A stretch of DNA of 11,487 nt from Pseudomonadota bacterium (GTDB taxonomy: Bacteria > Pseudomonadota > Alphaproteobacteria > Sphingomonadales > Sphingomonadaceae), in the NCBI GenBank assembly GCA_023422695.1, contig JAFAGN010000111.1, positions 1 to 11,487 on the forward strand, in the 5' to 3' direction. This document shows, piece by piece, positions 1-5,954 of the stretch (position 1 is the first letter of the stretch; every line of letters starts with the position of its first letter). A program made the position numbers and the translations under genes. The notes below the pieces were generated by a model. The model was not told where the DNA came from. It did not search any database and saw only the letters and a program-made list of their open reading frames with translations.

Positions 1-33
1 GGGTGGATTTCGATTACTGTCTCGGGTGGCGGC

Positions 34-624
34 TTAAACCAGCGCCGCCACCGCGCGCTCGACCATCTGAACCGCCGCCTCGGCGCCAAAGCTGCCAGCA
101 TCCAGCGACAGTTCCAGCCACAGTCCGTCGACCATCGCGGTCAGCATGATCGCCAGCCGCGCGGCGTCGCGCGCGCCGCACGCGGTCAGCAACTCGCCCA
201 GCCGCGCGCGGTACCCCGCGTAACTTTCCGCGTGAATATCCGCCATCCGCGCGTCGCTGCGCGCCAGCGCCCAAAACGCCGTCCATGCGCCCAGCAGTTC
301 GGGATCGGTCACCGGGGCGCGGAAACTGGCGGTCAGATACGCCAGCAACCGTGCGCGCGGGTCGGCTCCGGCCCCTGCCACGGCGGCGGCGAAAATCGCA
401 TCCATCCGATCGCTCGTCGCCTGATACGTCGCCGCCACCAGATCGTCGATGCCATCGAAATAATGGCGCAGCAGCCCCGGCGACACGCCCGCTTTCGCGC
501 AGATCGCCCGGACATTGGTGCCCGCCAACCCATGTTCGGCCAGGCACGCCGCGGTCGCCTCGATCAGGTCGGCCCGGCGGGCGTCGGCGCTTTCGCGCGT
601 AAAGGCTTGGCGAGCGGGCTGCAT
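34..624 (-). CDS. TetR family transcriptional regulator, BetI-like ligand domain
   Basis: Predicted DNA-binding repressor of 196 aa, a typical TetR length. The N-terminal helix-turn-helix lies at about residues 15-58 (core TNVRAICAKAGVSPGLLRHY). The C-terminal half carries the BetI-type pattern: an AWTAFWALAR stretch near 113-122 and VDGLWLEL near 165-172, as in the choline-responsive BetI group (TetR_C_6 type). The start is ATG at 624-622. The frame stays open further upstream to 915, but that part lies antisense to the Rieske gene and no ATG, GTG or TTG offers a better start before the HTH. There is no clear Shine-Dalgarno sequence. The gene diverges from the oxygenase operon, and a palindrome abuts its start codon, so it probably represses that operon and itself. 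The ligand is unknown: the BetI-like fold hints at a cationic or small organic effector, but I cannot see this directly. Confidence 0.9.
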   Translation of the reverse strand: MQPARQAFTRESADARRADLIEATAACLAEHGLAGTNVRAICAKAGVSPGLLRHYFDGIDDLVAATYQATSDRMDAIFAAAVAGAGADPRARLLAYLTASFRAPVTDPELLGAWTAFWALARSDARMADIHAESYAGYRARLGELLTACGARDAARLAIMLTAMVDGLWLELSLDAGSFGAEAAVQMVERAVAALV

Positions 625-635
625 CTTGTTATACA
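607..635 (+). promoter_or_regulatory. Candidate sigma70-type promoter of the oxygenase operon
   Basis: A -35-like TTGGCG at 607-612 and a -10-like TATACA at 630-635 are separated by 17 bp. Transcription would start near 642, leaving a short leader with an AAGGA ribosome binding site (646-650) seven bases before the ATG at 658. The -35 box lies inside the first codons of the divergent regulator gene, and the -10 box lies inside the 24-bp palindrome, so a bound repressor would block polymerase. The hexamers match the consensus only in part, and this is a by-eye call. Confidence 0.4.
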
Positions 636-648
636 CTTGTACAACAAG
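625..648. promoter_or_regulatory. Imperfect palindrome, probable TetR-family operator
   Basis: The arms CTTGTTATACA and TGTACAACAAG flank a central CT; 10 of 12 base pairs in the 24-bp site are symmetric. It starts one base from the regulator's ATG and fills most of the 33-bp gap to the oxygenase start at 658, overlapping the first bases of the AAGGA ribosome binding site. Size, symmetry and position between divergent genes fit a TetR-family operator. Binding by the adjacent regulator is inferred. Confidence 0.65.
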
Positions 649-657
649 GATCGATTC

Positions 658-1824
658 ATGGCAACGCTGCGCGACACTTTCGACAACATCGACGAACTCG
701 ACGGCTGGTCGCTCCCCGCCTGGACGTACAGCGACCCCGATTTCTACGCCGCCGAAATGGCGCGCATCTTTCGCCCCAGCTGGCAGGTCGTCTGTCACGA
801 CAGCGACATTCCGAACGCGGGCGACTGGCACAGCATCGATTATTGCGGCGAAAGCGTCATCGTCGTGCGCGGCGCCGATCGCATCGTCCGCGCCTTCACC
901 AACGTCTGCCGCCACCGCGGCTCAAGGCTGGTCGATGGCAGCGCGGGTTGCGCCAAAAGGCTTGTCTGCCCTTATCACGCCTGGACCTACGACCTCGACG
1001 GCCGCCTCACCGGCGTCCCCGATTCGGCGAGTTATCCGACGCTCGACAAGGCCAAGGCATCGCTGGTGCCGGTCGACCTCGAACAATGGCGCGGCTTCTG
1101 GTTCGTGCGCCTGACCGACGACGGCGGCCCCGCTGTCGCGGCGATGATGGCGCCCTATGAAGCGCAGGTCGCGCCGTATCGCTTCGAAGAGCTCGGCGCG
1201 CTCGGCCGCGTGACGCTGCGCCCGCGCGAGGTGAACTGGAAAAATGTCGGCGACAATTATTCCGACGGCCTCCACATCCCCGTCGCGCACCCCGGCCTGA
1301 CCCGCCTGTTCGGCAAAAGCTATGGCGTCGAGGCGACCGATCATGTCGACCGGATGTGGGGCGACCTGATCGACCGGCCGTCGGTCAATTGGTCCGAACG
1401 CATGTATCAGCGGCTGCTGCCGCCAGTGCCGCACCTGCCGCAGGCGAACCAGCGCCATTGGCTCTATTTCAAGCTGTGGCCCAACGTCGCGTTCGACATC
1501 TATCCCGACCAGGTCGATTTCATGCAGTGGCTGCCGACCGGCCCGACCAGCTGCCTGATCCGCGAAATCAGCTACGTCCTCCCCGATGATCGGCGGGAAA
1601 TGCGCGCCGCGCGCTACCTCAACTGGCGGATCAACCGCCAGGTCAACGCCGAGGACACGCTGCTCATCACCCGCGTCCAGCAGGGGATGCAGTCGCAGAG
1701 CTTCACCATGGGACCGCTCAGCGACAAGGAAGTGTGCCTCAAGCATTTCTGCACCCGGATGCGCGACCTGATCCCCGAGGCGCGGCTGGAAACGGCGCCC
1801 GCCGCGGGCTGGAGCCGTCGTTGA
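658..1824 (+). CDS. Rieske non-heme iron oxygenase, alpha (catalytic) subunit
   Basis: Cytoplasmic oxygenase of 388 aa that would use O2 and electrons from a partner reductase to hydroxylate or demethylate an organic substrate. The Rieske [2Fe-2S] motif is intact: C84-x-H86, 17 residues, then C104-x2-H107. The catalytic domain has NVGDNYSDGLHIPVAH (196-211), giving H206 and H211 as iron ligands with D203 as the likely bridging carboxylate to the neighbouring Rieske centre. D333 in NAEDTLL is the likely third ligand. The overall layout resembles the single-component alpha subunits of the glycine-betaine/stachydrine/carnitine type (GbcA, Stc2, CntA) as much as classical arene dioxygenases, so the substrate could be a quaternary amine or an aromatic. 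The start is ATG at 658 with AAGGA seven bases upstream; the frame is open back to 232 but that part is antisense to the regulator. No beta subunit, ferredoxin or reductase gene lies nearby. It is the first gene of a coupled operon. Confidence 0.93.
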   Translation: MATLRDTFDNIDELDGWSLPAWTYSDPDFYAAEMARIFRPSWQVVCHDSDIPNAGDWHSIDYCGESVIVVRGADRIVRAFTNVCRHRGSRLVDGSAGCAKRLVCPYHAWTYDLDGRLTGVPDSASYPTLDKAKASLVPVDLEQWRGFWFVRLTDDGGPAVAAMMAPYEAQVAPYRFEELGALGRVTLRPREVNWKNVGDNYSDGLHIPVAHPGLTRLFGKSYGVEATDHVDRMWGDLIDRPSVNWSERMYQRLLPPVPHLPQANQRHWLYFKLWPNVAFDIYPDQVDFMQWLPTGPTSCLIREISYVLPDDRREMRAARYLNWRINRQVNAEDTLLITRVQQGMQSQSFTMGPLSDKEVCLKHFCTRMRDLIPEARLETAPAAGWSRR

Positions 1825-3041
1825 ACGAAAAACCGCCCGTGGTGATCGTCGGCGGCGGTCCCGCCGGCATGGTTGCGGGCCTGCTGCTGGCGCGCGCCGG
1901 CGTTGCCGTCACGGTCCTCGAAAAGCACGCCGACTTCCTCCGCGATTTCCGCGGCGACACCGTCCATCCGGCGACGCTCGAACTGTTCCACGAGATCGGG
2001 CTGCTCGAAGAGCTGCTCAAAGAACCGCACGCCGCGATCGACACAATGACGCTCAATCTGCTCGGGCGTCGCTATACGATCGCGACGATGCAGCATCTGC
2101 CCGTTGCGGCGCCCTTTGTCGCGATGATGCCGCAATGGGATTTGCTCGACTTCATCGCCGGGCAGGGGCGCCGCTACCCGACCTTCGATCTGCGCATGTC
2201 GACCGAAGCAACCGGACTGACCTATGACAAAGCCGGGCGCGTCAGCGGCGTTACGCTGGCGAGCGGCGGGACGCTGCCTGCGCGCCTGGTTATCGCTGCC
2301 GACGGTCGCCGGTCGGTCCTGCGCGATGCGGCCGCGCTGCCGCTCGAAGATCTTGGCGCGCCGATGGATGTGCTGTGGTTCCGCGTGCCGGTCCCCGCAG
2401 GAATGGCGGCGTCGGAGGTCGCGCTGGGGACCATCGACAAGGGCGGGATGGTCGTCGCCATTCCGCGCGGCGATTATTGGCAATGCGCGCAGATTATCGA
2501 AAAAGGCGGTTTTGCGCCAATCGAGGCGTGCGGGATCGCGGCTTTTCGCAGCGGGGTCGTCGCCATCGCCCCCGGCCTCGCCGTCGGCATCGACGCGATC
2601 CAGAGCTTCGACGATGTCAAATTGCTTAGCGTGGCGCTCGATCGCCTTACCCGCTGGTCGCGGCCCGGCCTGCTCGCAATCGGCGACGCGGCGCACGCGA
2701 TGTCACCCGTTGGCGGCGTCGGCATCAATCTGGCGGTGCAGGATGCGGTGGCGACCGCGAATATCCTTGCGGCCCCGCTCGCAGCCGGGGCCGACCCCGA
2801 TCCGCTGCTCGCCAGCGTGCAGGAACGCCGCTGGACCCCGACCACGCGGATGCAGACGGTTCAGCGTCTGGCGCACCGGCGCGTGATCGAACCGATGCTG
2901 CGCGGCGAGATTACCCGTGTGCCGCTCGCGGTGCGGCTGCTCGACCGGGTACCGCTGCTCCGGCGCGTTCCCGGCCGTATCCTCGGCCTTGGCTTCGGCC
3001 GCCAACATGTCCAATCCCCGCTTGCGAAAGACTTTTCATGA
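1821..3041 (+). CDS. Class A FAD-dependent monooxygenase (UbiH/PHBH-like)
   Basis: Predicted single-component flavoprotein hydroxylase of 406 aa, the usual size for the family. The Rossmann motif GGGPAG is at 11-16 with the ribose-binding E34 (VLEKH). A family-typical RGDTVHPATLEL stretch is at 44-55, the DG motif (AADGRRS) is near 159-165, and the second FAD motif GDAAHAMSP is at 288-296. I chose the TTG at 1821 as start: it overlaps the upstream TGA as TTGA, has GGAG at 1811-1814 six bases upstream, and leaves the usual few residues before the dinucleotide fold. An in-frame ATG at 1734 would add 29 residues translated from inside the Rieske gene and is less likely. No signal peptide or membrane segment is seen. 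It probably hydroxylates a product of, or acts alongside, the Rieske enzyme; the substrate is unknown. It has no iron-sulfur or ferredoxin-reductase domain, so it is not an obvious electron donor to the Rieske protein. Confidence 0.9.
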   Translation: MNEKPPVVIVGGGPAGMVAGLLLARAGVAVTVLEKHADFLRDFRGDTVHPATLELFHEIGLLEELLKEPHAAIDTMTLNLLGRRYTIATMQHLPVAAPFVAMMPQWDLLDFIAGQGRRYPTFDLRMSTEATGLTYDKAGRVSGVTLASGGTLPARLVIAADGRRSVLRDAAALPLEDLGAPMDVLWFRVPVPAGMAASEVALGTIDKGGMVVAIPRGDYWQCAQIIEKGGFAPIEACGIAAFRSGVVAIAPGLAVGIDAIQSFDDVKLLSVALDRLTRWSRPGLLAIGDAAHAMSPVGGVGINLAVQDAVATANILAAPLAAGADPDPLLASVQERRWTPTTRMQTVQRLAHRRVIEPMLRGEITRVPLAVRLLDRVPLLRRVPGRILGLGFGRQHVQSPLAKDFS

Positions 3042-4642
3042 CCAAAGCCTATGACGCTCTCATCATCGGGGCCGGCCACAACGGCCTCGTTTGTGCTTTC
3101 TATCTGGCTCGGGCAGGGCTTAAGGTCCGCATCCTTGAGGCGCGCGACGTCGTCGGCGGCGCCGCGGTGACCGAGGAATTTGCACCCGGTTTCCGCAATT
3201 CGGTGGCGAGCTATACGGTCAGTCTGCTCCAGCCCAAGGTGATCGCCGACATGAAGCTCGCCGATCATGGCTACCGCGTCATCGAGCGCCCAATCAGCAA
3301 CTTTCTGCCGCAGGAAGATGGTGGCTACCTCAAACTCGGCGGCGGGCTCGAGCGCACGCAAAAGGAATTCGCGCGTTTCTCGGCGCACGATGCCGCGCGG
3401 TTGCCCGAATATTATGACATGCTGGAGGGTGTTGCCGACGTGCTGCGCGACCTCGCGCTCAAATCGCCTCCCAATGTGGGCGACGGCTTCAAGACTTTGA
3501 TCGACGCGGCGCGGCAGGGGCGTGGCCTCACCAAGCTCAGCCTATCGCAGCAGCGCGACGTGCTCGAACTGTTCACCAAATCGGCGCGCACCTTCCTCGA
3601 CAGCTGGTTCAAAAGCGAAGCAGTGAAAGCGGCCTTCGGTTTCGATGCGGTCGTCGGCAACTACGCCAGCCCCGATACCCCGGGCAGCGCCTATGTCCTG
3701 CTCCACCATGTCTTTGGCGAGGTGAATGGCAAAAAGGGCGCGTGGGGCCACAGCGTCGGTGGCATGGGTGCGATCACCCAGATGATGGCGAAGGTCTGCA
3801 CCCAGCTGGGGGTCGAGATCAGCCTCGAAAGCCCGGTCGACAAGGTCCTCGTCGACGGCGGCAAGGCGGTTGGCGTCAAGCTGGTTGGCGGCGAAGAAAT
3901 CGCGGCGGCGCGGGTGATCGCCAATGTCGGTCCGAAACTGCTCTACGAACGGATGTTCGATGACGGTGACATCGCGCCTGAATTCCGGCGCCGGATCAAG
4001 GCGTTCAAGGCGGGCAGCGGGACGTTCCGCATGAACGTCGCGCTCAGCGAACTGCCGCGTTTCACCTGCCTGCCCGAACCCGGCGAACATCACCAGTCGG
4101 GGATCATCATCGCCCCGACGCTCGACTATATGGACAAGGCATTCCTTGACGCGAAGGAACATGGCTGGTCGAAGAGGCCGATCGTCGAGATGCTGATCCC
4201 CTCGACAGTCGACGACAGCCTGGCGCCGCCGGGCCAGCATGTCGCAAGCCTGTTCTGCCAGCAATTTGCCCCCGAACTGCCGGACGGGCGTGACTGGGAT
4301 GCCGAAGAAGGCGCCGCCGCCGATACGATCATCGACACCGTCGAGGCGCACGCCCCCGGTTTCCGCGCTTCGATCGTCGGTCGCCAGATCCTCAGCCCGA
4401 AGGGGCTCGAACGCAAGTTCGGGCTGGTCGGCGGCGACATCATGCACGGCAATATGAGCCTCGACCAGCTGTGGTCGGCGCGTCCGGTGCTCGGCAACGG
4501 TGCCTACCGCGGGCCGCTGAAAGGTCTCTACATGTGCGGCGCGGGTACCCATCCGGGCGGCGGCGTCACCGGCGCGCCGGGGCATAATGCCGCGCAGGTG
4601 ATCCTACGCGACCGCGGCTGGTTCGCGCCCCGTTGGTCCTGA
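3038..4642 (+). CDS. Phytoene dehydrogenase-like NAD(P)/FAD oxidoreductase (PYROXD2-like)
   Basis: FAD-binding amine-oxidase/carotenoid-desaturase superfamily protein of 534 aa. The N-terminal fold has GAGHNG at 11-16, E34 in ILEARDVVGGAAV, and the family pattern EEFAPGFRNSVASYTVSLL at 46-64. GHSVGGMGAITQMM (237-250) matches the region that precedes the second strand of the FAD domain in COG1233-type proteins. The C-terminal FAD motif is present (YMCGAGTHPGGGVTGAPG at 498-515). It is closer to the PYROXD2-like branch than to true phytoene desaturases, and no carotenoid genes are nearby, so a carotenoid role is unlikely. The ATG overlaps the previous stop as ATGA, indicating coupling. It would oxidise C-C or C-N bonds of an unknown pathway intermediate. 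The last 39 bp overlap the convergent permease gene. Confidence 0.88.
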   Translation: MTKAYDALIIGAGHNGLVCAFYLARAGLKVRILEARDVVGGAAVTEEFAPGFRNSVASYTVSLLQPKVIADMKLADHGYRVIERPISNFLPQEDGGYLKLGGGLERTQKEFARFSAHDAARLPEYYDMLEGVADVLRDLALKSPPNVGDGFKTLIDAARQGRGLTKLSLSQQRDVLELFTKSARTFLDSWFKSEAVKAAFGFDAVVGNYASPDTPGSAYVLLHHVFGEVNGKKGAWGHSVGGMGAITQMMAKVCTQLGVEISLESPVDKVLVDGGKAVGVKLVGGEEIAAARVIANVGPKLLYERMFDDGDIAPEFRRRIKAFKAGSGTFRMNVALSELPRFTCLPEPGEHHQSGIIIAPTLDYMDKAFLDAKEHGWSKRPIVEMLIPSTVDDSLAPPGQHVASLFCQQFAPELPDGRDWDAEEGAAADTIIDTVEAHAPGFRASIVGRQILSPKGLERKFGLVGGDIMHGNMSLDQLWSARPVLGNGAYRGPLKGLYMCGAGTHPGGGVTGAPGHNAAQVILRDRGWFAPRWS

Positions 4643-5950
4643 TCGCCGCATCGCAAGGTAGATCGGCAGCCCAGCGGCGGTCAGCCCGATGCTCCACAGG
4701 CTCGCGTTCAACCCCGCGCCGTAAAAGGCCCAGCAGCTGTACAGGAAGCCGAGGATCGTCAGCGTTACAAAGCCCGGCGATGCCTTGAGCGCGCCCTCAT
4801 GTTCGAGCTTGAGCGCCGCGAGCGCGCCGACGATGTAAAAGATGATCGCGGTCGAGGTCGTCACCAGCACCATGAACTTGAACAGCTCGGCAAGTCCGCG
4901 CGAATAATTGGCATAGACGACGACGCTGGCGAGCGTGCTCGACACGAGCTGGGTGATCCATGGCACCGCGAACCGATTGTCGCGCGCAAAGGCGGCAGGC
5001 AGCAGGCCGCGATGCGCCAGGTCGCGCGGGATTTCGCCCTGCAGCAGCACGAAGCCGTTGAGCGCGCCGAGCGCGGCGATCGCGGCGAACAGCGCCACCG
5101 CCTGCCCCGCCGCGGGACCGACCAAGGTACCAAAGAAGGTCGCATAGGCCGCGTTGGACGCCTTGAGCGTCGCGAGCGGCAACAGCAAGGTCACCGTGGT
5201 GCACGACAAGAGATAGAGCAGCCCGGTCGCCGCGGCGGCGATCAATGTCGCGCGCGGCACCGTCCGTTCGGGGTCGCGTACCCGGTCGCCGACGACGCAG
5301 GCGCTTTCAAAGCCGAGCAGCGCGAACAGGGTCAGCGTCGCCGCAGTCCCGATGTTGTCGAGGCTGACCGGCTTTGTGCCTGCCATCGTCGGGGTCGGGG
5401 CATCGCCCGTACCAAAAAGCCACAGCGCGACCAGCACTGCGCCGACCACCGGGATCAGCTTGAGGCCGAGGGTGAGCAATTGCGCCCCGCCCGCGCGGCG
5501 CACGCCCATCAGATTGACCAGCGTGAACAGCCAGATGAAACCGATCGCAATCGCTGCTGTTCCGGCCCCGGCATTGGCCAGCGACGGCATCAGGATCGAC
5601 AGATTGCTGAGCGCTGCGACCGCCAGCGTCGCGACGACGGTCCAGCAACTGATCCAGTAACTCCATGCCACGATGAAGCCGGTGCCGGGGCCAAAGGCGG
5701 CGGCGGCATAGGTGTAAGTGGCACAGCCGGTGGGCAGTCGCTTGGCCAGCCGCGCAAAGGCGACCGCCAGGCACAGCGTTCCGGCGATCGACACCCCCCA
5801 GCCGATGATGGCGTTCCAGCCGAGCGGCGCCAGATCGCGCGGGAGCAGAAATACCCCCGCCCCGATCATGTTGCCCATGCCCAGCGCGACACACATCAAA
5901 AGGCCGAGCTTTTGGCCCGGCCTTTCGTCGTTGGTCACGCTGGCGGTCAC
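4604..5950 (-). CDS. APC superfamily amino acid/polyamine permease
   Basis: Inner-membrane transporter of 448 aa with about 12 hydrophobic segments, as expected for the APC superfamily. The unwound TM1 substrate motif is GMGNMIGAGVFLLP (24-37). TM6 has the AdiC/CadB-like FALLGFESACVVGDRVRDPE (209-228) followed by RTVPRA. The family moves amino acids or polyamines by symport or exchange; the exact substrate is not visible. The start is taken as GTG at 5950, four bases after the TonB receptor stop; the only nearby ribosome site is AAGGA at 5966-5962, 11 bases upstream inside the receptor gene. A GTG at 5938 is an alternative. Starting at the ATG at 5896 would cut into conserved TM1 flanking sequence. 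The gene probably shares an mRNA with the receptor, so the two may handle one substrate across both membranes. Its stop (TAG, 4606-4604) lies inside the convergent oxidoreductase gene. Confidence 0.9.
   Translation of the reverse strand: MTASVTNDERPGQKLGLLMCVALGMGNMIGAGVFLLPRDLAPLGWNAIIGWGVSIAGTLCLAVAFARLAKRLPTGCATYTYAAAAFGPGTGFIVAWSYWISCWTVVATLAVAALSNLSILMPSLANAGAGTAAIAIGFIWLFTLVNLMGVRRAGGAQLLTLGLKLIPVVGAVLVALWLFGTGDAPTPTMAGTKPVSLDNIGTAATLTLFALLGFESACVVGDRVRDPERTVPRATLIAAAATGLLYLLSCTTVTLLLPLATLKASNAAYATFFGTLVGPAAGQAVALFAAIAALGALNGFVLLQGEIPRDLAHRGLLPAAFARDNRFAVPWITQLVSSTLASVVVYANYSRGLAELFKFMVLVTTSTAIIFYIVGALAALKLEHEGALKASPGFVTLTILGFLYSCWAFYGAGLNASLWSIGLTAAGLPIYLAMRRSGPTGREPAAVA
5897..5925 (-). 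terminator. Attenuator- or terminator-like hairpin in the start of the permease gene
   Basis: Reading the minus strand, AAAGGCCG (5925-5918) can pair perfectly with CGGCCTTT (5906-5899) around an 11-nt loop, followed by one more T (5898), then GATG. The same 3' arm can instead form CAAAAG/CTTTTG (5914-5909 with 5902-5897) around a 6-nt loop, so two structures compete. It begins 29 nt after the receptor stop and 25 nt into the permease reading frame. A short T tract makes full termination doubtful; partial polarity or attenuation is the cautious reading. Confidence 0.35.
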
Positions 5951-5954
5951 CCGA

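Noticed and set aside
14..547. Minus-strand open frame of 177 codons overlapping the TetR gene
   Set aside because: It is an arginine/glycine-rich shadow of the regulator in another frame and shows no domain.
628..633. TATAAC on the minus strand as a -10 box for the TetR gene
   Set aside because: It ends only 3 bases before the ATG, so a normal start site would fall inside or after the start codon, and no -35 box is found.
232..657. N-terminal extension of the Rieske reading frame
   Set aside because: It is antisense to the regulator, has no domain, and the ATG at 658 has a good ribosome site and a normal family N-terminus.
625..915. Upstream extension of the TetR reading frame
   Set aside because: It is antisense to the Rieske gene and would bury the palindrome in coding sequence; the ATG at 624 gives a normal TetR length.
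922..2696. Long minus-strand open frames opposite the Rieske and FAD monooxygenase genes
   Set aside because: Antisense frames stay open by chance in GC-rich coding DNA; the translations are low-complexity in Arg, Asp and His with no motifs.
3542..4585. 347-codon minus-strand frame opposite the PYROXD2-like gene
   Set aside because: A shadow frame: no recognisable domain, and the plus strand encodes a clear full-length enzyme.
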